A DNA stretch of 64,000 nucleotides. It comes from Erwinia phyllosphaerae. GTDB lineage: Bacteria > Pseudomonadota > Gammaproteobacteria > Enterobacterales > Enterobacteriaceae. The position numbers were made by a program, and so were the translations under genes. The notes under the pieces were generated by a model. It did no database searches. It was not told the DNA's origin and saw only the letters and a program-made list of their open reading frames with translations. The stretch lies in contig NZ_JAHSPF010000003.1 in the NCBI RefSeq assembly GCF_019132875.1, forward strand, positions 124,001 through 188,000, read 5' to 3'. This document shows positions 1 through 7,176 of this stretch, piece by piece (positions within the stretch are counted from its first letter, which is position 1; every line of letters starts with the position of its first letter).

Positions 1-1436
1 AGTGGCGTAAATGCTTCCGGTGCGGTGGCGGCCATTTCCTGTTTTTCACCTTCATTTGAGGCATTTTTTACCGGAAGCGGATCTGCCAGCGTTTCCTGGA
101 ATGCAGCTGGCTGGCCTGCTGGGTTTTCAGCTGATTCAGCCTGCTGCGCAGTGTTTGCCAATACGCTATCCGCGTCTTGATGTTCCTGTCCTTTCTCATT
201 TTCATTGTGCGTTCCTTCAGCTGGCAGCGCGGCGCATTGCTGTATGCCGCAAGCGGCAGCAACGGTTTCGGCGGTAGGGTAAGCGTGGTCTGATTCCGTC
301 AGATTTCTGTTGATGTACTCGCGCAGCGCAACTGGATTTTGGTGAATATCGTCCGGCGCGCATTTGACGAGCGCGATAATTGCGGCGCGGGAATAGTCGA
401 GGATGCCAGCGGAGCTGCGCAGAGCGTCGAACCATGCCGGAAACGGCCTCTCTTTGAGCTTCACGATATCGCGGGCGCGATTAATGACGCCGCCGCGCAG
501 GTTATATATATCGAAATCCATCGCGCGGCCAACGAGGCCGATCGCGACTTCCAGCGCCAGCGTGTCGAAATCGTGTTTGAAATCCTCGCCGCGATCCGTG
601 ACATTACCGCCGCCTGCGTTCGTGCCGCTGGGCGTGCGATGTTCGATAACCGGTTTGTTATAACGTTTGACCCATTTTTCTACGACGTCAGCGCGGATTT
701 TATCGCGGCCAGCACCCGCGCCAGTAGCGTCGTTGTGAGCAGCGAGCCATTCCTCAACGAACTTCAGCAGCAGACCGACGCCAGGCGCTTTACCGTCAAC
801 TGGCCAGATTGATTTCACGGCTGCGACGAGCATAAAAATGGTTTCAGGAAAAACGTGTTGCAGCTGGCGCACAGACGAACTGTTTACGGCCAGCAGCAGG
901 TTTTGCGCGTAGGTTGCGTCAGTGTCATGCTGCAGGTGCGTTATTTCCCTACACTGCAGACGAGTTAATTCGCTGAAACTCTCATAGAGCCACGCGCCCA
1001 GCGTGCGCTGCAGCAGCGAGGCTTTTTCAGCGGTGCAGATTACATCGTTGTCAGATTCGGTTGCCGCTGGCGCTACTGGTTCCTGCACTGTTAGCGCTGC
1101 AACGTTGGCCGGTTCTGCTGGTTCACCTGCAGCTGGCGCGGTCGCGTTGATTTTGACAGTTTCCGCCGGGGCAGCTTTCAATTGCCACGTTGAGCCGTTC
1201 AATTCGTAGCGATCGCACCAGACTGCATCGAAAATGTTTTCTGGCGGCAGGTCGTCAAAAACAGGAAAGTCAGTGCGCATGGGTTTAAAATAATGAGCGC
1301 TGTCATAACCTGCTTCATCCAGCAAATAATTAATTTTATTTATAGCCGCTTTATCGTCTTTGGCTTCAAAATGAATAAAGAGGCTTTTTTTATCAAACTT
1401 TTGTTTCGCTTTGAGAAAATAAGAGTAAACGGACAT
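1..1436 (-). CDS. recE: Exodeoxyribonuclease VIII (RecE), N-terminal part, cut by window edge
   Basis: An open frame runs from an ATG at 1436 to the left edge without a stop (478 codons seen). I recognise RecE of the E. coli Rac prophage from several blocks: the N-terminal region with Y-F-K-x-M-x-T-D-F-P, a middle block with SGTNAGGGNVTDRGEDFKHD and M-D-F-D-I-Y-N-L, then LDYSRA and E-S-D-H-A-Y-P. In RecE the 5'-3' exonuclease domain is the last ~260 residues, so the catalytic part lies outside this window; the part visible here is the poorly understood N-terminal region plus a low-complexity A/E/Q-rich linker. RecE resects double-strand ends for RecT-type annealing in phage recombination. A second ATG at 1445 lies too close to the AGGTGG ribosome site; 1436 (spacing about 11) is preferred. 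The upstream small ORF ends 2 bases away, so translation is probably coupled. Confidence 0.85.
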   Translation of the reverse strand, partial: MSVYSYFLKAKQKFDKKSLFIHFEAKDDKAAINKINYLLDEAGYDSAHYFKPMRTDFPVFDDLPPENIFDAVWCDRYELNGSTWQLKAAPAETVKINATAPAAGEPAEPANVAALTVQEPVAPAATESDNDVICTAEKASLLQRTLGAWLYESFSELTRLQCREITHLQHDTDATYAQNLLLAVNSSSVRQLQHVFPETIFMLVAAVKSIWPVDGKAPGVGLLLKFVEEWLAAHNDATGAGAGRDKIRADVVEKWVKRYNKPVIEHRTPSGTNAGGGNVTDRGEDFKHDFDTLALEVAIGLVGRAMDFDIYNLRGGVINRARDIVKLKERPFPAWFDALRSSAGILDYSRAAIIALVKCAPDDIHQNPVALREYINRNLTESDHAYPTAETVAAACGIQQCAALPAEGTHNENEKGQEHQDADSVLANTAQQAESAENPAGQPAAFQETLADPLPVKNASNEGEKQEMAATAPEAFTP

Positions 1437-1437
1437 T

Positions 1438-1596
1438 TTATTCATCCCCACCTAAAGCTCTGAAGATGGCATCGGCAATATCTTTGCCGTCTTGATTTCC
1501 TTCTGCCAGCTCGTCGCACATATCGATGAAATTAACGTATTCGCTATCGAGGAAGGCGTTCAATATTTTTGCTTGTTCTGCGGTAAGTTCGAACAT
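1438..1596 (-). CDS. Small acidic early-left-operon protein, 52 aa
   Basis: The frame is ATG at 1596 to TAA at 1438-1440, with AAGGA nine bases upstream of the ATG. The product is acidic (many D/E), begins MFELTAEQAK and ends LGGDE, and has no recognised domain. Its stop almost abuts the recE start, which argues for translational coupling within the leftward early operon. Function unknown. Confidence 0.6.
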   Translation of the reverse strand: MFELTAEQAKILNAFLDSEYVNFIDMCDELAEGNQDGKDIADAIFRALGGDE

Positions 1597-1646
1597 GATT
1601 TCTATTCCTTCAGAGTTTACCGACCGCCGGAGCGGCCGGGCGGTAA

Positions 1647-2003
1647 TTAATGACGGGTTTCAGGTTTTCCCAGCATGTCTTTGATGAAATCTTTTATCGT
1701 ATTCGCATTTATCTCAAATGAGGCGAATATTTCTTTTTCAAATTCAGCACCTTTTACGGAATCCTTAGATAAATCAGCGTAGTTAGCAAAGAGCGCCCTC
1801 GCGGCGCACAAATGGCAGTCCACCTCGGGCAATTCGCCGAGAGCTGTAAATGGTGTAATAATTTTTTCTTCGCTAGTTACGTTTGTTGCTACATAACCAA
1901 TGATTTTATCATCAATGTAAATAGCAGCGACTTTCCTGTCTGTCATTTCTATAAAGGTGACGGGATTGAATTCAATTAATAAAGCCAAACTTGATTTTTT
2001 CAT
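1647..2003 (-). CDS. Hypothetical early phage protein, 118 aa
   Basis: Leftward frame with ATG at 2003 preceded by AGGACAGC. The N-terminal half is beta-rich in appearance (AIYIDDKIIGYVAT), with C-x-x-C (residues CHLC) near residue 80 and a helical C-terminus. I recognise no family. It sits between small genes of the recE operon and is probably a recombination or anti-host accessory protein, but nothing in the sequence proves a role. Confidence 0.6.
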   Translation of the reverse strand: MKKSSLALLIEFNPVTFIEMTDRKVAAIYIDDKIIGYVATNVTSEEKIITPFTALGELPEVDCHLCAARALFANYADLSKDSVKGAEFEKEIFASFEINANTIKDFIKDMLGKPETRH

Positions 2004-2075
2004 GTTGCTGTCCTTTCTTCAGATTGAGTAACGTCCTGCCAAATGAATGACATATTTCCCTAGTGTGGCTAAAAT

Positions 2076-2336
2076 TTAATACGAGTAGGCTTCGCGGAGC
2101 AGCTTATTTCCTAACTCGAAATTTCCTGATTTTGCGGCCGCTTGTGCTTCGGCCAGTTTATTGCGGTCAGTAATCAGAACAACTTTTGCAGAGCAATAAT
2201 GCATTGCGTCCATAATTTTTATCGCATCTGCCCGGTTTAGAAGCGTATCGACTGAACCTATAACCCGATTACACCTGTTGCATAGAACCGGGTAATAACC
2301 GCCGTTGTCCGGTGTCCAGGAAACGAGCGTTCCCAT
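2076..2336 (-). CDS. Hypothetical early protein with a CxxC motif, 86 aa
   Basis: I choose the ATG at 2336 because AAAGGAG lies seven bases upstream; an in-frame ATG 33 bases further upstream (2369) has no such site. The product begins MGTLVSWTPDNGGYY and carries C-N-R-C-N-R (about residues 18-23) and a later single Cys, which could form a small metal or disulfide knuckle. Function unknown; the position in the leftward early operon suggests an early accessory gene. Confidence 0.6.
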   Translation of the reverse strand: MGTLVSWTPDNGGYYPVLCNRCNRVIGSVDTLLNRADAIKIMDAMHYCSAKVVLITDRNKLAEAQAAAKSGNFELGNKLLREAYSY

Positions 2337-2349
2337 GTTTTTTCTCCTT

Positions 2350-2445
2350 TCAATCCTGGCCAGCTGCAACTACCAGACCGACCACCACCAGCGCCAGGCT
2401 GGCGCCAACCATGCCGCCTAACAGCGCGGCGATACCTATCAACAT
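2350..2445 (-). CDS. 31-residue hydrophobic membrane peptide
   Basis: ATG at 2445 to TGA at 2350-2352, with an excellent ribosome site (GGAGGG, seven bases from ATG). The product is almost wholly hydrophobic: MLIGIAALLGGMVGASLALV followed by VVGLVVAAGQD, one predicted transmembrane helix with GxxxG-like small-residue spacing. It lies first among the leftward genes after the leader. Tiny membrane peptides of this kind in early operons can be host-inhibitory or exclusion peptides, but that is inference. Confidence 0.55.
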   Translation of the reverse strand: MLIGIAALLGGMVGASLALVVVGLVVAAGQD

Positions 2446-2811
2446 TTGGTTCCCTCCGTTAGTTGATGCTGACCTTCCAGCCAGCATGGTCGGGATTCCA
2501 GTCCGTTTACTGCGACGAAGTTACCGACTCGGCGGATTCAATCCGGACGCCGCCGCGTTATTCCGGATCATTCTCTGCTACATGGTATACGTGCCGGTTA
2601 CGGTTCCGGCGACGTCAATGACGCCCGTATCTGGCCCTGGTGTGGCCGCAAATCGTGTTTAGCTGGCTATGCCGTGGTAATCGTGGCAGGTCGCTATGAG
2701 TGCTGCGGTTCTCCGTCGGCACAGCCAGCTAAATTTTGTTTGCCCTTATCGCCGGGCCAGCGGAACATTTTGTTAGCCTGCCGCGCCAGCTTGTGCTTTT
2801 GCGCTGAAGAG
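2446..2811 (-). other. Untranslated leader of the leftward early transcript, with a possible leader ORF
   Basis: About 365 bases separate the predicted pL promoter from the first solid gene. The stretch is GC-richer than the promoter region. A short ORF (ATG 2768 to TAG 2694-2696, 24 codons, AGG eight bases upstream, product MFRWPGDKGK then QNLAGCADGEPQHS) resembles conserved leader peptides seen upstream of ash/icd-type early genes, from memory only. I found no clear boxA/boxB nut site. Confidence 0.3.
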
Positions 2812-2839
2812 ATAATAAGCCTACAGCTTAATAAATCAA
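2812..2839 (-). promoter_or_regulatory. Predicted early-left promoter pL with embedded operator
   Basis: On the minus strand TTGATT (2839-2834), a 16-base spacer and TATTAT (2817-2812) form a near-consensus sigma70 promoter. The spacer holds the inverted repeat TAAGC-N5-GCTTA (2816-2830). The promoter and the 10 bases upstream of it match pR at 3391-3427 almost base for base, which supports a common repressor acting at both. Confidence 0.65.
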
Positions 2840-2925
2840 GCTAAGGTTTAATTTTTTTTTGCGCATTTCTTTTTAAATTATTGGTTTCAGGAAGGTTATT
2901 TTTTAGGGGAGCAGGCTTGAGGGCC

Positions 2926-2956
2926 AAAAAAAACCGGCTAACGCCGGCTTTTTTTC
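2926..2956 (-). terminator. Rho-independent terminator after the repressor gene
   Basis: The stem CCGGC/GCCGG (2934-2938 and 2943-2947) with a TAAC loop is flanked by A8 and T7 tracts, so it can work in both directions. It lies immediately downstream of the leftward repressor gene and insulates it from the pL transcript. Confidence 0.8.
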
Positions 2957-2966
2957 GGGGGGGAGG

Positions 2967-3350
2967 TTAAGGCAATGGTTTATTGGGCGCTGCGTATTTT
3001 TCGTAGTAATCCTTGATTTCCTGAAGACGCATTTCGAACGCAGCGAGCATGTTTCTTTTCTCAGATGCGCCTAATTGTCTATATATCTCAATAAGTTGCA
3101 TTTCATCGGCGCTAAGTTCGCTTTGCTGATCCCCACCTTCACCCAGCAGCCAAGATAAAGAAACATCTAACGCTGTAGAAAGTTTCATTGCCGACGTCTT
3201 ACTGATTGAACCTCTTTTAAACCAACCATTTACAGATTGGGGGCTGACGCCTGCAATTTTGGCCATATCCATTTTGCTTAACCCTTTTAGCTTTTGAAGC
3301 TGGCTAAGTCTGGAGGTGAGTGTCGATTCGTTTAGTTCTGTTTTTTTCAT
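2967..3350 (-). CDS. Prophage HTH repressor (CI-like, short form), 127 aa
   Basis: The product has an HTH_3/XRE-type domain at about residues 14-70 (LKGLSKMDMAKIAGVSPQSV is the first part, followed by the recognition helix and a second helix pair). The remaining ~55 residues are a helical tail (ELSADEMQLIEIYRQLGASE) typical of short repressors. There is no LexA/CI S24 autoproteolysis domain, so induction cannot be by RecA-stimulated self-cleavage as in lambda; an antirepressor or another trigger is needed. It is divergent from the Cro/YdaS-like gene at 3456 and flanked by the operators described for pL and pR, which is the standard immunity arrangement. Confidence 0.85.
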   Translation of the reverse strand: MKKTELNESTLTSRLSQLQKLKGLSKMDMAKIAGVSPQSVNGWFKRGSISKTSAMKLSTALDVSLSWLLGEGGDQQSELSADEMQLIEIYRQLGASEKRNMLAAFEMRLQEIKDYYEKYAAPNKPLP

Positions 3351-3359
3351 GACTCAATT

Positions 3360-3427
3360 TTAAGCCAGGCGCTGAAATGATTTAAAGAAGCCTTAGCTTG
3401 ACTTTTTTTAAGCTGGAGGCTTAATAT
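3360..3427 (+). promoter_or_regulatory. Predicted early-right promoter pR with operator sites
   Basis: TTGACT (3398-3403), 18-base spacer, TAATAT (3422-3427). A perfect inverted repeat TTAAGC-TGGAG-GCTTAA (3408-3424) fills the spacer and overlaps the -10; a second, imperfect copy TTAAGC-CAGGC-GCTGAA lies at 3360-3376 next to the repressor start, and AAGC-CTTA-GCTT (3388-3399) overlaps the -35. Three sites between divergent genes match a lambda-like OR. A further half-site GAGCTTAA precedes the ATG of the next gene. Confidence 0.7.
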
Positions 3428-3455
3428 CTTCCTGTTTTAAACATGGAGCTTAAAA

Positions 3456-3734
3456 ATGAACGGTCTTGATAAGGCAATCATGCACGCAGGTAGTCAGGTA
3501 AAACTCGCAGCATCACTTGGGATTGCCACGCAATCAGTTAACCGCTGGCTACGAAAATATGAGGGTAAAGTTCCTCCTGAGCGAGTAATACCAATATACC
3601 GATTAACGGGTGTAACTCCGCACGAATTGCGCCCTGATCTACATCCGAATCCATCTGACGGCCTGCCGCCTGATCACAAACATACCGAATCGACACAGGG
3701 AAATCTGAACCATGAAAATCAGCAGGGAAGCTGA
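3456..3734 (+). CDS. Cro/YdaS-like DNA-binding protein, 92 aa
   Basis: Residues 1-55 form a compact helix-turn-helix of the YdaS_antitoxin/Cro type (AGSQVKLAASLGIATQSVNR, then W-L-R-K-Y and a P-P-E-R-V-I-P-I-Y-R-L-T-G-V-T-P-H-E-L-R-P-D block characteristic of this family). GGAG sits seven bases before the ATG. The C-terminal 35 residues are polar and disordered. As first gene of the rightward operon it should act as the Cro-type repressor of pR and of the lysogenic repressor. Its end overlaps the next gene by 23 bases. Confidence 0.8.
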   Translation: MNGLDKAIMHAGSQVKLAASLGIATQSVNRWLRKYEGKVPPERVIPIYRLTGVTPHELRPDLHPNPSDGLPPDHKHTESTQGNLNHENQQGS

Positions 3735-4158
3735 AGCGGGCAGGATCGCCCGCGAAATTGAGAGCTGGGCTTCGGAAATCGGATGGAAACGAGTCGCTTT
3801 AAGCGTCGCCGAACGACGATCTGATTTCCGGGAATCAGCAGCAACGGCGCGGGATCTACACAATATTGAGCAGCAAATAAAGCGCGCGCTACGCGGTGAG
3901 ACGGATTATTACCGGCGCCAGGCGGCAGAAATGGCGCCCGCGCTGGTCGCTGCATTGCCAGCAGAACGACGCGTACGGCTGGTGGATCCTGATAATCCAG
4001 CACTGCTGGCCACCGTAGCCGCGAGGGATGGAATTCAGGCTATAAACGCTGTGCATCTGAAAGCGCCGGCGTCAGTAATTGAACAGGAAGTGGATCGGGC
4101 TATAGCAGCACTAAAGGCGGTAAAACAGGCCGTCTTAAATGGCGCTGCGTTTGCATAA
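3712..4158 (+). CDS. YdaT-like (CII-equivalent) regulator, 148 aa
   Basis: The arrangement directly after a YdaS-like gene and the pattern I-x-x-x-L-R-G-E-T-x-x-x-R-x-x-A-x-x-x-x-P-A-L-x-A-x-L-P, followed by a long alanine-rich helical C-terminus, match YdaT of the Rac/CP-933P prophages. YdaT of CP-933P is described as a functional equivalent of lambda CII, a helical DNA-binding tetramer; overexpression is toxic, hence older toxin labels. The recE gene on the left arm is also Rac-like, so the early region as a whole is of that type. Overlaps its upstream neighbour. Confidence 0.7.
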   Translation: MKISREAEAGRIAREIESWASEIGWKRVALSVAERRSDFRESAATARDLHNIEQQIKRALRGETDYYRRQAAEMAPALVAALPAERRVRLVDPDNPALLATVAARDGIQAINAVHLKAPASVIEQEVDRAIAALKAVKQAVLNGAAFA

Positions 4159-4174
4159 ATTATTGAAGGTTTTT

Positions 4175-5164
4175 ATGGCCAACTCATGGCTCCGACTATG
4201 GCACGACATGCCGAACGACCCGAAATGGCGAACGATAGCAAAAGCGTCAGGGCAGCCAATCGCCCTGGTTCAGGCAATTTATCTCCAGCTTTTAGTTAGC
4301 GCTGCACAGAATCCCGTCACGGACAGTAACGGCGTCACGTCACGTCACGTGACCGTCACGAACGAGGATATTGCGAGCGCACTCGACGTGACGGAACGTC
4401 ACGTTGATGACGTGATTAATGCGATGCAGGGACGTGTTTTAGACGGAACAATTATTACTGGCTGGGACAAAAGACAGGCACCTGCAGCAGCTCAAAGAAG
4501 TGGCGGAAGGCCCGCCCTGACTGCTGCGGAGCGGGCCAGGAAATATCGTGAGCGTAAAAAGGCGGAGTGCGATAAAGAAACAACCGTCACGTCACGTCAC
4601 GAAGCGTCACGTGACGTCACGCGCGTCACGCCACAGATAAGAGAAGAAGAGATAATAAAAGAGATAAAAGATCTAAAACCTAAAGATCTCTTGCCCGGAG
4701 CAAAAAAACAGCTCCAGGCCGACGCCAAACCACCAGCAGAAATTTTTATAACCCTTCCGCTCTCAGGAGGTGGCGGGGAATATCCGGTCAGCACGGAATT
4801 CATTGCTGAAATGGCCGGGTTATACCCAGCCGTGGATATTCGGCAGCAGCTGCGAAACATGCGCGGCTGGCTGGACAGCAATCCCAAAAAAACCAAAACC
4901 AGCCGGGGCATCCGGAAATTCATCACGAACTGGCTGCAACGTGAGCAGGACTCGCCGCGCCATCAGCAACGGGACGTAAATCATGTATCGGGAAACGGGG
5001 AATCACTGGCAGACCAGCAGCTCAGGGCAGGCCGCGAGCAGTGGCTACGAGAGCAGCAGGAGCAATACGAACGCAGCGGATACGCCGGCGTGGCGGCTGT
5101 GGGATTTGATGACCAAAATTTATTCGAACCGCTGGATCACGAAAAACGGGAACCGCCCGAATAA
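4175..5164 (+). CDS. Phage replication initiator (O-like), 329 aa
   Basis: The N-terminus MANSWLRLWHDMPNDPKWRT is the signature of a phage replication protein family with an N-terminal winged-helix domain (residues about 1-105, ending MQGRVLDG). I choose ATG 4175 (GAAGG five bases upstream) over the in-frame ATG at 4139, which lies inside the previous gene. A basic linker with RARKYRERKKAE (about 125-140) follows, then a polar region encoded by the iteron DNA, and a C-terminal domain ending in a Q/E-rich tail. It should bind the origin inside its own gene and recruit the helicase through the next gene product, as O and P do in lambda. Confidence 0.75.
   Translation: MANSWLRLWHDMPNDPKWRTIAKASGQPIALVQAIYLQLLVSAAQNPVTDSNGVTSRHVTVTNEDIASALDVTERHVDDVINAMQGRVLDGTIITGWDKRQAPAAAQRSGGRPALTAAERARKYRERKKAECDKETTVTSRHEASRDVTRVTPQIREEEIIKEIKDLKPKDLLPGAKKQLQADAKPPAEIFITLPLSGGGGEYPVSTEFIAEMAGLYPAVDIRQQLRNMRGWLDSNPKKTKTSRGIRKFITNWLQREQDSPRHQQRDVNHVSGNGESLADQQLRAGREQWLREQQEQYERSGYAGVAAVGFDDQNLFEPLDHEKREPPE
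4315..4692 (+). other. Candidate replication origin: CGTCACG iterons plus AT-rich tract inside the O-like gene
   Basis: The heptamer CGTCACG, its reverse complement CGTGACG and CGTCACG variants occur many times in two clusters, about 4316-4412 and 4588-4630, with several copies overlapping or in tandem. Directly after the second cluster comes a purine/AT-rich stretch (about 4635-4680, GATAAGAGAAGAAGAG type) containing two AGATCT palindromes. Iterons followed by an AT-rich purine-asymmetric region inside the initiator gene is the lambda ori plan. Confidence 0.6.
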
Positions 5165-5657
5165 ACTCTGGGAAACTCAAACGCAGGCAATGACTGCTGA
5201 ACAGCTCAGACGGGTAGCGACGGCGTGCGTTGACCGATGCCGCGCCGGAAACAGCTGGCCACCCGATTTCGCTGAATTCATGCAGCTTGTGGCAGAATGC
5301 GGCAGCGGCGGCCTGGGCCTGACCACGGCAGACGTGCTGAACGAATTCAAGCGCTGGCGCGAAAACGAGTGGCGCTACAGCAGCGTTGATAAATTCCCGT
5401 GGAGCCAGCCGGTTTTATATCACATCTGCATCGAACTACGGCGCGACGGTATCGAGCGCAACATGACGCACGCAGAACACGAAAAGCGCGCTGCCGCGCT
5501 GCTGCAGCGGTGGGAGAAAAAAATTGCTGCAGGGTACCCCGTACCGCCAGTACGCGTCCAAATCGCAGCGCCAGCCAACCCTGGCGGCCCAACACCAGCC
5601 GAAACGCTGCGAGCAGAATTTCTGCGCCGCGAGGCTGCAGGATGGTTTAAGAAATAG
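4983..5657 (+). CDS. Replication protein P-like helicase loader, up to 224 aa
   Basis: The central and C-terminal sequence (L-T-T-A-D-V-L-N-E-F, then FPWSQPVLYHICIELRRDG and a R-R-x-A-A-x-L-L-x-R-W helix, ending in a P-rich segment) resembles lambda P and its relatives, which deliver DnaB to the O-bound origin. The long frame begins at 4983 and overlaps the O-like gene by 182 bases; a W-R-L-W-D-L-M-T-K-I-Y-x-N-R-W block encoded inside the overlap looks family-conserved, which favours an upstream start, but an ATG at 5109 is the alternative. Start uncertain, identity moderately sure. Confidence 0.65.
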   Translation: MYRETGNHWQTSSSGQAASSGYESSRSNTNAADTPAWRLWDLMTKIYSNRWITKNGNRPNKLWETQTQAMTAEQLRRVATACVDRCRAGNSWPPDFAEFMQLVAECGSGGLGLTTADVLNEFKRWRENEWRYSSVDKFPWSQPVLYHICIELRRDGIERNMTHAEHEKRAAALLQRWEKKIAAGYPVPPVRVQIAAPANPGGPTPAETLRAEFLRREAAGWFKK

Positions 5658-5867
5658 GGTAAATATTAAAAAAATGATACGAATCTAAATCATCGCTAAA
5701 CGAGGTGGTAAGACCAGCTAAACTAAAGTTCAGTAAATAACTCTTTAGGGGTATGATACGGCAATCTCAATTATTATTGGGTTTTAAAAAAAACAAAAAA
5801 ATAACTTCACGGACGATGATATCTAAAAAATATCTGCTTAATTAACTAATTCCGTGAGATTATTCCC

Positions 5868-6536
5868 ATGTTGAAAAAAATTTTCAAACGTCAGGATAAA
5901 TTTGATGTCGTAATGCGTGATAACATTCGGCAGAAACTGAAAATGTTCGACGATGTGATATTTACATACGCTCTGATAAATAAAAATAACCCGAATTATT
6001 TTTATATCCTGAGTAATCGCATTGGCTGGTTTGAATCAGACTATCAGATAAAAAAACGCCACCGCACAGATCCAGTTATTATTACAGGCATAAGCGGTGT
6101 CAGTGATTTTTTTTGGGACCAGGCAACGATGACGCGCAGCCTGGGTGACGTTGAAATATTCGATGCTGCCCGGCATCACGATGTAATGCAGGGTCACACG
6201 TTTACATTGCACGACGAATTAAACAATGTCGCAATGCTGACTCTAATCAGAAAAACCGGCGATACACCGCAATTCCAGAAAACAATTGACCGAAATCGCG
6301 AGGCTTTTAAAAAAATACTGCGTGATTGCCATCAGCTAAATATGAAATTGCGTGGTGTTGAGGGGGAAGTGATTTATTCAGGATGTCGCCGCTATCAAAT
6401 ATACGAAACCGCCGATGCCAAAATCATCCGCCCGATTATGGATAATGAAATTATCGCGCCGCTTGATACGCTGGCAGAAATAGTAAAACGTCGGGCCTCC
6501 AATTCGCCCGCTGAATTTGATAATATAGCTTCATAG
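5868..6536 (+). CDS. LuxR-type autoinducer (AHL)-binding domain protein without DNA-binding domain, 222 aa
   Basis: Residues about 20-165 match the N-acyl-homoserine-lactone binding domain (PF03472) of LuxR/TraR/EsaR receptors. The six usual pocket residues are identifiable: W54 and Y59 (with one extra residue between them relative to TraR), D68-P69 (HRTDPVII), W83 (FFWD) and G109 (MQGHTFTLHDELNNVAMLTL). The remaining ~55 residues do not resemble the GerE/LuxR helix-turn-helix, although total length is near that of a full LuxR protein. A 210-base AT-rich gap upstream may hold its own promoter. It sits between replication genes and Q, where lysis-lysogeny decisions are made, so a role in sensing host quorum signals is a reasonable inference. 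Confidence 0.8.
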   Translation: MLKKIFKRQDKFDVVMRDNIRQKLKMFDDVIFTYALINKNNPNYFYILSNRIGWFESDYQIKKRHRTDPVIITGISGVSDFFWDQATMTRSLGDVEIFDAARHHDVMQGHTFTLHDELNNVAMLTLIRKTGDTPQFQKTIDRNREAFKKILRDCHQLNMKLRGVEGEVIYSGCRRYQIYETADAKIIRPIMDNEIIAPLDTLAEIVKRRASNSPAEFDNIAS

Positions 6537-6579
6537 GTCTGAACAGCCTTTAGCTTGCCGCGCCATTTCGGAGAAACCA

Positions 6580-7176
6580 ATGGCGCAATTGATACAGTTA
6601 GAAAAAATAGCACCAACTCTGCTGGCTCCGGCAACGATCGAGGCCAGCGAGTTTTTGCAGCGTGTAAAGCTGGGCGAGCTGGTGCAGGCCGAGTTTCGCC
6701 GCGTCCGCAATTATCAGTACCACAAACGATTTTTTAAACTGCTGCAGCTGGGGTTCGAATACTGGACGCCTGCCGGCGGCACGCTGTCGCCTGGCGAACG
6801 GCAAATTGTTGACGGGTTCGTTAAATATCTGGTCAGCATGGCTGGCCAGCACGGCGAGACACTCAGCGCGGCCGCCGATAACTATCTGCATGCAGTCGGC
6901 CAGCGGCGTGCTAAAGACATGGCGCTGCTTAAATCGTTCGAACCGTACCGGGCGTGGGCAATCGTTGAGGCCGGTTATTACGATACCGTAATATTGCCGG
7001 ACGGCCTGCGTCGCCGCATGCCAAAATCCATGAGCTTTGCGCGGATGGACGAAGACACGTTTCACGCGCTCTACAAATCCGTTTTTAACGTTCTGTGGAA
7101 TTTTATTTTATTCCACAGCTTCCGCACGCCTGAAGAGGCTGAAAACGTGGCCGCGCAATTGCTGGAGTTCGCATGA
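6580..7176 (+). CDS. DUF1367 family phage protein, 198 aa
   Basis: I recognise DUF1367, common in lambdoid nin regions, from its start (MAQLIQLEKIAPTLLAPAT), V-R-N-x-x-x-H-K-R-F-F-x-L-L-x-L-G-F-x-Y-W, S-F-E-P-Y-R-A-W, and the ending F-x-x-L-Y-K-S-V-F-N-V-L-W-N. Its biochemical function is not established. It lies just upstream of antiterminator Q as expected for a nin-region gene. Confidence 0.8.
   Translation: MAQLIQLEKIAPTLLAPATIEASEFLQRVKLGELVQAEFRRVRNYQYHKRFFKLLQLGFEYWTPAGGTLSPGERQIVDGFVKYLVSMAGQHGETLSAAADNYLHAVGQRRAKDMALLKSFEPYRAWAIVEAGYYDTVILPDGLRRRMPKSMSFARMDEDTFHALYKSVFNVLWNFILFHSFRTPEEAENVAAQLLEFA

Noticed and set aside
403..812. Forward-strand frames within 11-1209
   Set aside because: They are antisense shadows of recE, whose reverse frame matches a known family along its length.
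2312..2662. 116-codon forward ORF
   Set aside because: Antisense to the 86-residue gene start and the leftward leader; no ribosome site and odd composition.
4597..4926. Reverse ORF opposite the O-like gene
   Set aside because: Exists because the iteron repeats lack stops on both strands; no translation signal.
6598..7065. 155-codon reverse ORF
   Set aside because: Shadow of DUF1367, which has family-wide matches.
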